From Ideonella sp. (GTDB taxonomy: Bacteria; Pseudomonadota; Gammaproteobacteria; Burkholderiales; Burkholderiaceae_C), in contig JADKIA010000031.1 of assembly GCA_016721465.1 (NCBI GenBank), positions 124,001 to 188,000 on the forward strand: DNA of 64,000 bases. The letters run 5' to 3'. How positions within the stretch are numbered: position 1 is the stretch's first letter; every line of letters starts with the position of its first letter. This document shows positions 9,516 through 18,812 of the stretch, piece by piece. A model generated the notes under the pieces. It was not told where the DNA came from. It made no database searches and saw nothing but the letters and a program-made list of their open reading frames with translations. The position numbers and the translations under genes were made by a program.

Positions 9516-10367
9516 CTACTTCTTCAAGCTACGGCGGCGGGCCATGCCAACGCCAAACAGTGCAAGTCCAACCAGCGCCAACCCCGACGGCTCTGGCGTT
9601 GTGTTGAACACGAGATCCAACGAGCCATTGATCGTTTGGGTGCGGCCGACTTCAAAGTTATTCAGCTGACCGGAATTGAAGGCCAACGTATAGAAAGGCA
9701 CCGGTGACGTGAAGAAGTTCCTGCCACTCGCGTTCAACAGGATGCCGCTTTGCTGTCCGAAACTGCCGCAATTGATTCCACCTGAAGAGCAGGTTGAAGG
9801 ATCAAGCTTGCCAAGACCATCAATGGCGGCACCAGCGGCCAAGAGATCAATGTCTGTTCCGTTGCCGGTCTTTGCAAACAGAGCCGCTTGACTATTGATC
9901 GAACCGGCAGCGTTCGTGTAGTCAGTACGATTTACGTTGGCGGCGCCATACAGATCATAGGTGAATTGAATGCTACCGCCAGCATTAGTGACGAACGTCG
10001 TCACACCGGCTACCGTAGTGAACGTACCCGAACCAATCGCTTCCGCATAGAGTCCATAGCCACCAAAATTGCCCGGCAAGCCAAGCCCCGTGTCGCCCGC
10101 ATTCAGCGCGGTCGTACCGTCATCTTTTACGAACTGCCCGGCGACCCAGCGAATCGCGTAGTTGAACGTATTCGGGCTGGTGAACTCAATGAATTCAACG
10201 TAGTTGCCGGTAATCTTGTCGGCCGTGAAAGTCAACCCGCCCGAAGTTGCGCCGCTCATCGTGGGGTCGACCACGAAGTCCGGGAACGAGGCTGCGTTAG
10301 CGGTGCCGGCAGACAAGGCCAACACAGCTGCTGCTGCTGTGGCTGTGAAGAAACGCTTGAATGACAT
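9516..10367 (-). CDS. pepA: PEP-CTERM sorting-domain protein, PepA-like (flocculation-associated type)
   Basis: This is an exported substrate of exosortase A. It has 283 residues. A signal peptide (MSFKRFFTATAAAAVLALS, cleavage likely after TANA) is followed by a Gly/Thr/Asn-rich body with few Cys. It ends in a full PEP-CTERM tail: TTPEPSG, a hydrophobic helix (LALVGLALFGVGMA) and a basic RRRSLKK terminus. The start at 10367 has AGGAG 7 bases upstream. TADKITGNYVEFIEF and the following lines recall the PepA family linked to floc formation; this is my recollection of the family, not a search result. It is transcribed away from the export operon, with its own sigma-54 promoter and terminator, so it is probably controlled by PrsK/PrsR and RpoN. 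Confidence 0.9.
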   Translation of the reverse strand: MSFKRFFTATAAAAVLALSAGTANAASFPDFVVDPTMSGATSGGLTFTADKITGNYVEFIEFTSPNTFNYAIRWVAGQFVKDDGTTALNAGDTGLGLPGNFGGYGLYAEAIGSGTFTTVAGVTTFVTNAGGSIQFTYDLYGAANVNRTDYTNAAGSINSQAALFAKTGNGTDIDLLAAGAAIDGLGKLDPSTCSSGGINCGSFGQQSGILLNASGRNFFTSPVPFYTLAFNSGQLNNFEVGRTQTINGSLDLVFNTTPEPSGLALVGLALFGVGMARRRSLKK

Positions 10368-10417
10368 TTGAAGCTCCTGAGATTTGATGATCCGCGTCCG
10401 CGGTCGAAACAACATTA

Positions 10418-10432
10418 GCAATCCGTGTGCCA
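10418..10432 (-). promoter_or_regulatory. Sigma-54 (RpoN) -24/-12 promoter of pepA
   Basis: On the minus strand, bases 10432 down to 10418 read TGGCAC-ACGGA-TTGC, an exact match to the TGGCAC-N5-TTGC core with a T before it. Transcription would start near 10406, giving a roughly 39-base leader to the pepA ATG at 10367. The activator PrsR is encoded 5.5 kb away. I saw no equally good match in the other intergenic regions I read. Confidence 0.88.
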
Positions 10433-10824
10433 AAGAGCTGCTTGTATTGCAAATCAAGGACTTAGGTGAATGGCGCAAGTCTTGACTTCGCTTGGCGTAA
10501 AGAAGTCCGACACTTGAGCGGGCTGTGTGGCCCAGATAGCCAAACAGGCGCTCGGACGACGTCTTGTCCCCGGTGCGTTGCTTGGCGCTGTTCAGAGAAT
10601 GGGGCTGCCCGTGAGCCATCTCAAGCGATGCCGGCGTGAAATTTGCGTCGTTGGGGCGGCCCAGTCGCCGTCGCTCTGGCTGGCAAATGAGCCGCCTGTG
10701 ACATGATCCCCGATCTGCAGCCTGAAGTTCGCGCTGCGTTTGGCCGAAGCAATGATCAGGGGGAGGACTACTTCTGATCGAGCCTCGCAACGATGTTCGT
10801 GTCCAGCCCGAATGGGGGTGTGCC
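10433..10824. other. Intergenic region between pepA and the export operon
   Basis: No convincing gene is present. It lies between the divergently read pepA promoter and the exporter gene and must hold the operon promoter and any PrsR enhancer sites. I could not identify a convincing -35/-10 pair. A poor sigma-54-like match (TGGCGC-N5-TTGA, 10471-10485) is present but ends in A. Confidence 0.5.
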
Positions 10825-11454
10825 TTGAGTTCTCTGAAGTCAATCTTTGCCCAATCCCGCCTCTTGGCGGCCGTGTTTGGCTTGGCGTATGCCTTGGTTG
10901 GTTGTTCCAGCGTGAGCCACCCGCCAGCGCCGACGTCGGCCAGCGCGCAAGACTACACCTACATCATCGGCCCCGGCGACAGCCTCAACATCGTGGTCTG
11001 GCGCAACCCGGAGTTGACGACGACCGTGCCGGTGCGGCCTGACGGAAAGATCGCCACCTCGCTGGTGGATGAGCTTTCTGTGCAGGGCAAGACCTCGGTC
11101 GAGGTGGCCAGGGACGTCGAGAAGGTTCTGTCGAAATACGTGCGCGATCCCGTCGTCACCATTCTGGTCACCGGGTTCGTCGGGCCCTACAGCGAACAGA
11201 TCCGGGTCGTAGGCGAGGCGGCCAGGCCCCAGGCCCTGCCATTCAAGCTGAAGATGTCGCTCTTGGACGTGATGATCGCCGTTGGTGGCCTGACCGACTT
11301 CGCGGCGGGAAATCGTGCCACGATCCTGCGTGGATCGGATGGCAACAAGCAGTATTCGGTTCGCTTGCAGGACTTGATCAAGCGCGGCGACATGTCGGCC
11401 AACGTCGAGATGCGCCCGGGTGACATCCTGATCATCCCGCAAAGCTATTTCTGA
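10825..11454 (+). CDS. XrtA/PEP-CTERM exopolysaccharide export lipoprotein (Wza/EpsE-like)
   Basis: This is an outer-membrane polysaccharide export protein. The TTG start at 10825 is preceded by GGGGG at the right distance, and no in-frame ATG lies nearby. The signal peptide ends in lipobox ALVGC followed by SSVSH. YTYIIGPGDSLNIVVWRNPEL opens the Poly_export domain; SLLDVMIAVGGLTDFAAGN and MRPGDILIIPQ mark the SLBB-like domain and C-terminus. At 209 residues it has the short form usual for XrtA loci, without the long C-terminal helix of Wza. It is the first gene of the long plus-strand export operon, 39 bp before the chain-length gene. Confidence 0.93.
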   Translation: MSSLKSIFAQSRLLAAVFGLAYALVGCSSVSHPPAPTSASAQDYTYIIGPGDSLNIVVWRNPELTTTVPVRPDGKIATSLVDELSVQGKTSVEVARDVEKVLSKYVRDPVVTILVTGFVGPYSEQIRVVGEAARPQALPFKLKMSLLDVMIAVGGLTDFAAGNRATILRGSDGNKQYSVRLQDLIKRGDMSANVEMRPGDILIIPQSYF

Positions 11455-11493
11455 CCAGCCTCGCCTTGCGCCAGTGCTCATCAATGGAGTGAT

Positions 11494-13080
11494 ATGGACG
11501 ACATTCTCCAGCAGGTGACTACCATCCTGCGCCGCATGTGGAAGTTCCGCTGGCAGGCGTTGGCCTTGTCCTGGATCGTGGGCTTGGTCGGTGCCATCGC
11601 GGCTTTTGCCGTGCCCAACCAATTTGAAGCCACGGCGCGCATCTATGTCGATACCCAGTCGATCCTCAAGCCCTTGATGTCAGGGCTGACGGTGCAACCC
11701 AACGTCGAGCAGCAGGTGGGCATGCTCAGCCGCACGCTCATCAGTCGGCCCAACATCGAGAAACTGGTGCGCATGGCCGACTTGGACTTGAAGAGCTCCA
11801 CCAAAGGCCAGCAGGAAGCCTTGATCGACAAGCTGACCAAGTCCATCGAGATCCGCAGCACTGCGCGCGACAACCTCTATTCCTTGGCCTATAAGGACTC
11901 GGACAAGGAAAAGGCCAAGCGCGTCATCCAGTCGCTGGTGTCGATTTTTGTGGAGTCCAGCCTGGGTGCGACCCGCAAGGACACTGATTCGGCCAAGGTC
12001 TTCCTCAACGAGCAGATCAAGACCTACGAGGCCAAGCTCGAGGAAGCCGAGACGCGTTTGAAGGAGTTTCGGCTTCGCAACATCGAGTTGCAAAGCAGCG
12101 ACGGCAAGGATTCCACTGGAAGGCTGTCAGAAGTAAATGCCCAGCTAGAGCAAGCCAAACTTCAGTTGCGCGAGGCAGAAAACGCACGAGATTCCGCCAA
12201 GGCACAGCTGAGTGCTGACAAGTCGCAGCAAGGTAGTCTGGCCACCAACAGCCTGTTGCAGGAGTCGGCGATTTCGGTGGCCACGCCTGAGCTGGATGCG
12301 CGCCTGGACGCGCAACGACGAGCTCTGGACCAGTTGCTGCAGCGCTACACCGATCTGCACCCTGAAGTGGTTGCGACCAAGCAGTTGATCCGGGGGCTGG
12401 AGGACCAACGCAAGAAGGAAGTGGCTGAGCTTCGCAAGGCGGCCATGGCCACTGCGGTCGGTGGGCCGGTGACACAGACCAACAGTTTGGTGGCTCAAGA
12501 GTTGAATCGGTTGCTTGCCAACTCTGAGGTGCAAGTGGCTGCGCTGAAGGCGCGCGTGGCCGAGTATTCGGCTCGGTACGCTCAGGCTCGCGCCATGTTG
12601 AAGACCTCCCCACAGATCGAGGCCGAAGCGGCACAGTTGAACCGCGACTATGCGATCAACAAGAAAAGCTATGAAGACTTGGTGGCGCGCCGCCAGTCGG
12701 CCGTGATGTCCGGTGAGCTGGACGTGGCCTCGGGCGTGGCGGACTTCCGGCTGATCGATCCGCCGCGCGTAGCGCCCCAACCCGTCTCACCAAACCGACT
12801 CCTGCTGTTGGGCGGCGTGTTTGCTGCGTCGCTTCTTTCCGGTCTGTGTTTGGCGTTCGCGGGTACGCAACTTCGACCTGTGTTCGATGCGAGCAGCGAG
12901 CTGCGCGCCAAGACCGGCTTGCCTGTTCTGGGCATTGTGTCGCTGGTTGTCGGCGACGAGCAGGTGCGCTCGGAGCGCAAGGAACTGATTCGATTCTTCG
13001 CCGGCTCGGGCGGGCTGATCGTGATGTTTGCGGCCGGGTTGGCCATTACCGCCCTCTTGGCTACTCGACAGGTCGTGTGA
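11494..13080 (+). CDS. XrtA system polysaccharide chain-length determinant (Wzz-type)
   Basis: This inner-membrane co-polymerase controls polymer length and partners the tyrosine autokinase. It has 528 residues. An N-terminal membrane segment (about 17-39) is followed by the Wzz domain (FEATARIYVDTQSILKPL) and a long coiled-coil periplasmic part (about 150-410). A GNVR-type stretch near 385-415 (LNRDYAINKKSYEDLVARR, RLIDPPRVAPQPVSP) precedes the C-terminal membrane segments near 432-452 and 505-525. GGAGTGAT precedes the ATG. The length and double C-terminal hydrophobic stretches fit the XrtA-type family (TIGR03007). The kinase gene follows 34 bases later. Confidence 0.93.
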   Translation: MDDILQQVTTILRRMWKFRWQALALSWIVGLVGAIAAFAVPNQFEATARIYVDTQSILKPLMSGLTVQPNVEQQVGMLSRTLISRPNIEKLVRMADLDLKSSTKGQQEALIDKLTKSIEIRSTARDNLYSLAYKDSDKEKAKRVIQSLVSIFVESSLGATRKDTDSAKVFLNEQIKTYEAKLEEAETRLKEFRLRNIELQSSDGKDSTGRLSEVNAQLEQAKLQLREAENARDSAKAQLSADKSQQGSLATNSLLQESAISVATPELDARLDAQRRALDQLLQRYTDLHPEVVATKQLIRGLEDQRKKEVAELRKAAMATAVGGPVTQTNSLVAQELNRLLANSEVQVAALKARVAEYSARYAQARAMLKTSPQIEAEAAQLNRDYAINKKSYEDLVARRQSAVMSGELDVASGVADFRLIDPPRVAPQPVSPNRLLLLGGVFAASLLSGLCLAFAGTQLRPVFDASSELRAKTGLPVLGIVSLVVGDEQVRSERKELIRFFAGSGGLIVMFAAGLAITALLATRQVV

Positions 13081-13114
13081 TGACCAAAGCGAACAATGTC
13101 TCCCTGGGGGTCGC

Positions 13115-14191
13115 ATGAGCAGTTTGATCGAACAGGCTGCCCAGCGGTTGGCGCAGATCCGTCAAGCAGGCATCGAGATTCCAGACTCAGACACCGACGC
13201 CGCTTCAACCGTCTCCAGCCAGAAGTCGGGCGCTTTGGCTGCTGGCAAGTCCGACTTGCCGTTGCCGCAGCAATCTCGCGATCCCGCGCATGGCACGTTT
13301 GGCTCGGTTCAATCTGCGAAGGCGGCTGTCGTTGCAGACTCTGGCGCTACCTCGCGTCGTGTGGAGCTGAATCTCGATCAGCTTTCAGCCAACGGGATAG
13401 TCACTCCCGCATCCCCGCGCAGCAAACTCGCAGACCAATTTCGCGTCCTGAAACGGCCATTGATCAACAACGCCATAGGCAAAGGCGCTGCCCCGGTCAA
13501 GAACGGCAACCTGATCATGGTCACCAGCGCCTTGCCGGGCGAAGGCAAGAGCTTCACGTCCATCAGCCTGGCCATGAGTATTGCCGCCGAGTTGGATCAC
13601 ACTGTGATGCTCGTTGATGCGGACGTGGCGCGACCATCGATTCTGCGCATGTTGGGCTTGCCGCCTGGCCCGGGCTTGCTGGACTTGCTGGAAGGCAAGG
13701 CCGACATGGCCAGCGTGCTGCTCAAGACCAATGTCGACAAGCTGACGATTTTGCCCAGCGGCACACCCCACCCCAGGGCCACCGAGTTGCTGGCCAGCGA
13801 ATCGATGCGCCAGGTGCTGGCCGACATGGCGATGCGCTATTCAGACCGCATCATCATCTTTGATTCGCCGCCGCTGCTGCTCACCACCGAATCGCGCGTG
13901 TTGGCCACGCACATGGGGCAGATCGTGGTTGTTGTCCACGCTGGCAAGACACTGCAGGCCGACGTGCAGAACGCCCTGTCGACCATTGATGCGTGCCCTG
14001 TCAAGATGATGTTGCTGAACAAGGCGCGCAGCACGTCCGATGGTGCCTACGGCTACGGGTATGGCTACGGCTACGGATATGGCTATGGCTATGGCTATGG
14101 CTATGGCGATGGTCAGCCGGAGGGCCGCCAGCAAGAGAGCAAAGACACGCCCTCTGTCGTAGTGCCGTTTCTTTGGCTGTCGGGGTGCTGA
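13115..14191 (+). CDS. XrtA-associated tyrosine autokinase (BY-kinase), C-terminus possibly frameshifted
   Basis: This is the cytoplasmic kinase that autophosphorylates on C-terminal tyrosines and regulates polymerisation with the chain-length protein. The start at ATG 13115 (MSSLIEQAAQRLAQIRQAG) is the usual family N-terminus. Walker A is SALPGEGKSFTS, Walker A' is VMLVDADVARPS and Walker B is IIIFDSPPLLL. The tail is an uninterrupted Gly-Tyr repeat (about nine GY units), giving a dense tyrosine cluster. After it the protein reads QPEGRQQESKDTPSVVVPFLWLSGC, which looks out of frame. A +1 shift near 14142-14158 would end the kinase at TAG 14160-14162 and also put the next gene in frame. Confidence 0.92.
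   Translation: MSSLIEQAAQRLAQIRQAGIEIPDSDTDAASTVSSQKSGALAAGKSDLPLPQQSRDPAHGTFGSVQSAKAAVVADSGATSRRVELNLDQLSANGIVTPASPRSKLADQFRVLKRPLINNAIGKGAAPVKNGNLIMVTSALPGEGKSFTSISLAMSIAAELDHTVMLVDADVARPSILRMLGLPPGPGLLDLLEGKADMASVLLKTNVDKLTILPSGTPHPRATELLASESMRQVLADMAMRYSDRIIIFDSPPLLLTTESRVLATHMGQIVVVVHAGKTLQADVQNALSTIDACPVKMMLLNKARSTSDGAYGYGYGYGYGYGYGYGYGYGDGQPEGRQQESKDTPSVVVPFLWLSGC
14051..14104 (+). repeat. Hexanucleotide tandem repeat encoding (Gly-Tyr)9
   Basis: Nine units of GGCTAC, GGCTAT or close variants run from 14051 to 14104 and encode the kinase tyrosine cluster. The unit is 6 bp, so length changes by slippage would stay in frame and vary the number of phosphorylation sites. Confidence 0.85.
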
Positions 14192-15652
14192 TGTTGGCCA
14201 ACGCTCAAGAAGGGCGCGCTGGCGGCATCACGGTGGTCCCCGGCGCGCAGATCACGGAGACCGTGACCGACAATCTGCGCCTCCAGAGCGCGAACAAAGT
14301 TGCGGACGCAGTCACCCAGCTGACAGCGTCATTGCGCGTGAACAGCCCGTCTGGCCGCGTGCAGGGCAACTTGGACTACGCATTGAGCGGTTTCGTGTAT
14401 GCCCGAGGCAACGGCACGAGCAGCTTTCAGAACACCCTGACGGGCCAATTCCGTGCCGATCTTGTCGACAACTGGCTCGCGCTCGACGGTCGCGCGCAGA
14501 TCGGCCAGCAAGCCGTGTCCGCCTTCGGTACCCAATCGTTCGATCAGGGCATTGCCCAACGCCAACCGGACCGAGGTGCGGTCGTATCAAGTCACGCCAT
14601 CCGTGCATGGGTCGTTGGCAACTGCGGTCGACTACCAGGCATCGGTTTCCCCAGGGCGCGACCCGCACCGATGCCTCCAACGAGCGTGGCAATGTGGACA
14701 CCACCACGGCTGCGCTCAATCTGAGCTCACCGCGAGGCGCCGTCTTGGGCTGGCAGGCTGGGCTGACGCGCAGTCGCACCGACTACGTGGCCAGTCGCGC
14801 CACCGAATCCGAAACCGCCACGCTGGGTCTCAACTCATGCCTACACCTGGGTTGGTCGTGCGCGCCAATGCCGGCCGAGAGTCCAACAACTTTTCCACGC
14901 AAGCCCAGAGGGCCAACGCCACCTGGGGCGCGGGCGCAGATTGGTCGCCGTCGACCAACGTTCGTGCTTCTGGCCAATTGGATCATCGGTTCTTCGGCAA
15001 TGGCTACCGGCTGAGCGCGGAATACCGCCTGCCTCGCTCGGTGTTTCGCTTCTCCAGCTCGCGCGATGTGAACGACCCCAGCGCTCAGTCGTCCTTCGGC
15101 GCATTGGCGACGGCCTACGACCTGTTCTATGCCCAGTTTGCCGGCATTGCGCCAGACCCTGTCAAGCGCGACGAACTCGTTCGCAGCTACCTGCAGTTCT
15201 ATGGGATCAGCGCGACCGCGCAAGTCGCAACGGGCTTCCTTCCAAGCGCGGCCACCTTGCAGCGGCGAACCGAGCTGTCCTACGCCCTCCAAGGTGTGCG
15301 AAGCAACGTGGTACTGACGGTGTCCAACTCGGTCAGCAGCCGGATCGACAGCCTGTCGGCTGGTGTGGACGACCTGAGCAACACCAACCTGGTGCGGCAG
15401 CGCAGCTACAGTTTCACCCTGGGCCATCGCCTGACCCCGGTCACCGGCCTGAGCCTGGATCTGTCGCGCCAGGACAATTCGGGCGATGGCACCGGCCAGT
15501 CGAACTCGCTGCGGACGATCCGGCTGAACCTGACGACGTCGCTGGGCCAGCGCTCCACGGCCTCCTTGTCTGCGCGCCACGTCATCTTCGACAGCACCAC
15601 GCAACCCTATACCGAGAACGCGCTCGTCGCGACCTTCGGCCTGCAGTTCTGA
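14109..15652 (+). CDS. TIGR03016-type PEP-CTERM/XrtA-associated outer-membrane beta-barrel protein (several frameshifts)
   Basis: This is the predicted outer-membrane porin-like protein of the XrtA system, with a role in export assumed from context. The proposed start at ATG 14109 gives MVSRRAASKRAKTRPL, a basic N-terminus that joins the hydrophobic SAVSLAVGVLMLANAQEGRA after a +1 shift near 14150; together they make a normal signal peptide. Further shifts lie near 14556 (GCCC read for GCC), 14650 (CCCC read for CCC) and 14836-14860. Between shifts the text is clearly beta-barrel: GITVVPGAQITETVTDNLRL, GRESNNFSTQAQRANATWG and, at the end, LVATFGLQF with a C-terminal Phe. The net shift (+2) agrees with the span being 2 over whole codons. 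The start is an inference. Confidence 0.8.
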
Positions 15653-15658
15653 GAGCCC

Positions 15659-16762
15659 ATGTACGAAGCGTTCTACGGGCTCAGCAACAAGCCCTTCCAG
15701 CTCAACCCCGACCCGAACTTCTATTTCGGCAGCAAGCAGCACCGCCGCGCCAAGGCCTACCTGGACTACGGGGTCTCGCGCAACGAAGGCTTCATTGTCA
15801 TCACCGGCGAGATCGGTGCGGGCAAGACCACGCTGCTGCGCGCGCTGATCGACGGCCTGCACGGCAGCAACGTGGTGGTGGGGCACCTGGTCACCACCCA
15901 ACTCGGTGCTGAAGACACGCTGCGCATGGTGGGTGCTGCCTTTGGCTTTCGCGTCAAGGACGTGCCCAAGTCCGAATTGCTGATCACGCTGGAGGCCTTC
16001 CTGATCAGCCAGACCAGCAAGGGCAAGCGCTGCCTGCTGATCGTCGACGAGGCGCAGAACCTCACCCCACGCGCGGTGGAAGAGCTGCGCATGCTGTCGA
16101 ACTTCCAGTTCGGCAACCAGGCCTTGCTGCAAAGTTTCCTGGTCGGCCAGCCCGAGTTCCGCGAGATCCTGCAGCGGCCCGAAATGGAGCAGTTCCGCCA
16201 GCGCGTGGCGGCCACCTGCCACATCGGCCCACTCGATCTGGACGAAACCCAGCGCTACATCGAGCATCGCCTGAAGTGCGCCGGCTCCACCGGCAAGCCC
16301 AGCTTCGATGCGGCTGCGTTCGAGGCCATTTTCAAGACCAGCGGCGGCATCCCACGCCGCATCAACTCGGTTTGCGACCGTTTGCTTTTGCTGGGCTTCC
16401 TGGCTGGCAAGAGCCACCTCACGCTCGATGATGTGAACGAGGTGGTGAAGGAGTTCGCGCAGGAATCCCGGGTGTCGGCCTCCGCCGTGAAGGCGTCCGC
16501 CACGCGTGATGGCGCGGAATTGGCCGAAGGTGACGACAACGTTGCCGTCGATCTGGACATCAGCAACCTGCACCTGGATGCCGGCACGGCCGATGCCATG
16601 TCGCGCCAGCTGGCCAGCCTCACCACCGAGCAGCGTGCAGACCAGCTGCAGCGCATCGAACGCGGCATGCTGCGCCTGGAGCGTACCAACCTGCAGATCC
16701 TCGAACTGCTGCAGAAACTGGTCACAGCGGCCCGCAAGCCCGGCGACGAAAGCGGCGGATGA
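15659..16762 (+). CDS. XrtA/PEP-CTERM-associated ATPase (ExeA/GspA-like AAA)
   Basis: This is an AAA ATPase thought to energise or organise secretion; the family is related to ExeA. It starts with MYEAFYGLSNKPFQLNPDP, the standard N-terminus. Walker A is GEIGAGKTTLLRAL (about 43-56) and Walker B is CLLIVDEAQNL (about 123-133), followed by sensor-type QSFLVGQPEFREIL and GGIPRRINSVCDRLLLL. The last 90 or so residues are a charged linker and helix. Length is 367 residues. It begins 6 bases after the beta-barrel gene and its stop overlaps the epimerase start by 4 bp (ATGA). Unlike ExeA there is no C-terminal peptidoglycan-binding domain visible. Confidence 0.92.
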   Translation: MYEAFYGLSNKPFQLNPDPNFYFGSKQHRRAKAYLDYGVSRNEGFIVITGEIGAGKTTLLRALIDGLHGSNVVVGHLVTTQLGAEDTLRMVGAAFGFRVKDVPKSELLITLEAFLISQTSKGKRCLLIVDEAQNLTPRAVEELRMLSNFQFGNQALLQSFLVGQPEFREILQRPEMEQFRQRVAATCHIGPLDLDETQRYIEHRLKCAGSTGKPSFDAAAFEAIFKTSGGIPRRINSVCDRLLLLGFLAGKSHLTLDDVNEVVKEFAQESRVSASAVKASATRDGAELAEGDDNVAVDLDISNLHLDAGTADAMSRQLASLTTEQRADQLQRIERGMLRLERTNLQILELLQKLVTAARKPGDESGG

Positions 16763-17925
16763 ATACCATTGATCCAAGCACCCGCAACGCAGCGTTGATC
16801 GGGCCGGTGATGTGCGTCGTCGGTGCGCGCCCGAACTTCATGAAGATGGCGCCCATCCTGCGCGCGCTGGCGCAGCACACGCCCCCGATTCCGGCGCTGC
16901 TGGTGCACACCGGCCAGCACTACGACCAGGGCATGAGCACCCAGTTGTTCGAGGACCTGGGCCTGCCCCGGCCCGATCTCAACCTCGAGGTCGGCTCAGG
17001 CTCGCACGCCGTGCAAACCGCCGAAGTGATGCGCCGCTTCGAGCCGGCGCTGGACGAGCATCGGCCGAGCTGCGTGCTCGTGGTGGGCGACGTCAACTCC
17101 ACGCTCGCCTGCACGCTGGTGGCGGTGAAGAAAAACGTGCCCGTGGCGCATGTGGAGGCCGGTCTGCGCAGCTACGACCGCAAGATGCCCGAGGAGATCA
17201 ACCGCGTGCTCACCGACCAGGTGGCCGATCGCCTCTACACCACCGAGCGCTCGGCTGCCGACAACCTGCTGCGCGAAGGCGTCGCAGCCAGCGCATCTGC
17301 TTCGCCGGCAACGTGATGATCGATTCGCTGGTGGCCAACCGCGGCAAGGCCCGCAGCGCGGCCGACACGCTGCGCGCGCACGGTGCCGACCCCGAACTGC
17401 TGAAGCACCCCAAGGGCTACGCCGTGGTCACCATGCACCGGCCATCCAACGTGGACGATGCCGCCACGCTGCGCATGCTGCTGCAGACGCTGCGCGAGGT
17501 GTCCAGCCATCTGCCGCTGGTGTTTGCCTTTGCATCCGCGCACGCGATCCAACATCGAGCGCTTGCCTGCGGGTTTGACCGACCCAGCCCGCATGGTGAT
17601 GCTGCCGCCGCAGGGTTACCTGGAGATGGTGGGCCTGATGTCCGGCGCGACGATGGTGCTCACCGATTCCGGCGGCCTGCAGGAAGAGACCACCGCACTC
17701 GGCGTGCCCTGCCTGACCATGCGCGAGAACACCGAGCGGCCGATCACGGTGGAGCAGGGCACCAACACCATGGTGGGTCGAGACCCCCAGGCCATCCTGA
17801 ACGGTGTGGCCGAGATCCTGCGTGGCGAAGGCAAGCGGGGCCGGGTGCCCGAGTACTGGGACGGCCACGCCGCCGACCGCATCGCGGCCGACTTGTGGCA
17901 GTGGCTTCGGGCCGGCGCCCAATGA
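16759..17925 (+). CDS. wecB: UDP-N-acetylglucosamine 2-epimerase (two compensating frameshifts)
   Basis: This cytoplasmic enzyme interconverts UDP-GlcNAc and UDP-ManNAc. The motifs are typical: VVGARPNFMKMAPI, HTGQHYDQGM, VVGDVNSTLA, HVEAGLRSYD, PEEINRVLTD, NVMIDSL, VTMHRPSNVD, HPRTRSNIERL and LTDSGGLQEET. They fall in three pieces: frame 1 to about 17287, frame 0 to about 17525, frame 1 to the stop at 17925. The total length is exactly 389 codons, so one missing and one extra base cancel. Product would feed the dehydrogenase at 23750. It starts inside the ATPase stop and is followed 13 bases later by the deacetylase. Confidence 0.92.
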
Positions 17926-17938
17926 AGGGCACCAAGAC

Positions 17939-18812
17939 ATGTTGATGCCGCGTGAGCCGATCACCAATGCACTGACGATCGACGTCGAGGACTACTTCCA
18001 GGTCTCTGCGTTTGCGCCCTACATCGACCGCACCACCTGGGATGCCCGCGAGTGCCGCATCGAGCGCAATGTCGGGTTCATCCTCGACCTGCTGGAGCGC
18101 AAGAACGCGAGCGCCACCTTCTTCACACTGGGCTGGATTGCCGAGCGTTACCCCGCCTTGGTGCGCCGCATCGTGGCCGATGGTCATGAGCTGGCCAGCC
18201 ATGGCTATGGGCACGAGCGCGCCAGCGACTTGAGCGAGCCAGCGTTCTTCCACGACATCGACCGGTCCAAGAAGCTGCTGGAGGATCTGTCTGGCGTGGC
18301 CGTGCAAGGCTACCGTGCGCCCAGCTTTTCCATTGGCACCGGCAACCTGTGGGCCTTCGAGTGCCTCACCCGCGCCGGCTATCGCTACAGCTCCAGCGTC
18401 TACCCGATCAAGCACGACCACTACGGCATGCCCGATTCGCCGCGCTTCGCCTATCGAGTGAACGAGTCGCTGATCGAGATCCCGATCACCACGCTGCGCC
18501 TGTTCGATCGCAACCTGCCGTCCAGTGGCGGCGGCTACTTCCGGTTGTTCCCCTATGCCTTGTCGCGCTGGATGCTGCAGCAGATCAACCGCACCGAGCA
18601 AGAGTCGGCGATCTTCTACTTTCATCCGTGGGAGCTGGATGCGGGCCAGCCTCGGGTGCCGGGCATCAACCTGAAGACCCGGTTCCAGGCACTACGTGAA
18701 CATCCCGCGCATGCCGGATCGGCTGGAGGCCTTGCTGAGCGATTTCCGCTGGGGCCGCATGGACGAGCTCTTCCTGGCGCGCGCCTCGGCCGCCGCAGCC
18801 GTTGCGCCGTGA
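17939..18812 (+). CDS. XrtA system polysaccharide deacetylase (DUF3473 type), one frameshift
   Basis: This is a NodB-type carbohydrate esterase expected to remove N-acetyl groups from the polymer or a precursor. Metal and catalytic motifs are TIDVEDYFQV (Asp), SHGYGHERASDL (His pair) and GYRAPSFSIG; FYFHPWELDAGQPR marks the DUF3473 C-terminal extension. GAAGGG lies 9 bases before ATG 17939. The frame shifts near 18689: one extra G in CCAGGC. Corrected, it ends RFQHYVNIPRM ... AAAAVAP with TGA at 18810-18812, which overlaps the GTG start of the next gene (GTGA). Uncorrected, the deacetylase and FemAB proteins appear falsely fused. Length about 290 residues. Confidence 0.92.

Noticed and set aside
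10471..10485. Sigma-54-like TGGCGC-N5-TTGA before the export operon
   Set aside because: The -12 element ends in A, not C, losing the invariant GC; not supported.
14783..16777. A 664-codon minus-strand frame
   Set aside because: It lies antisense to the beta-barrel and ATPase genes, both with strong motifs; low-complexity Gln/Ala/Leu text with no domain.
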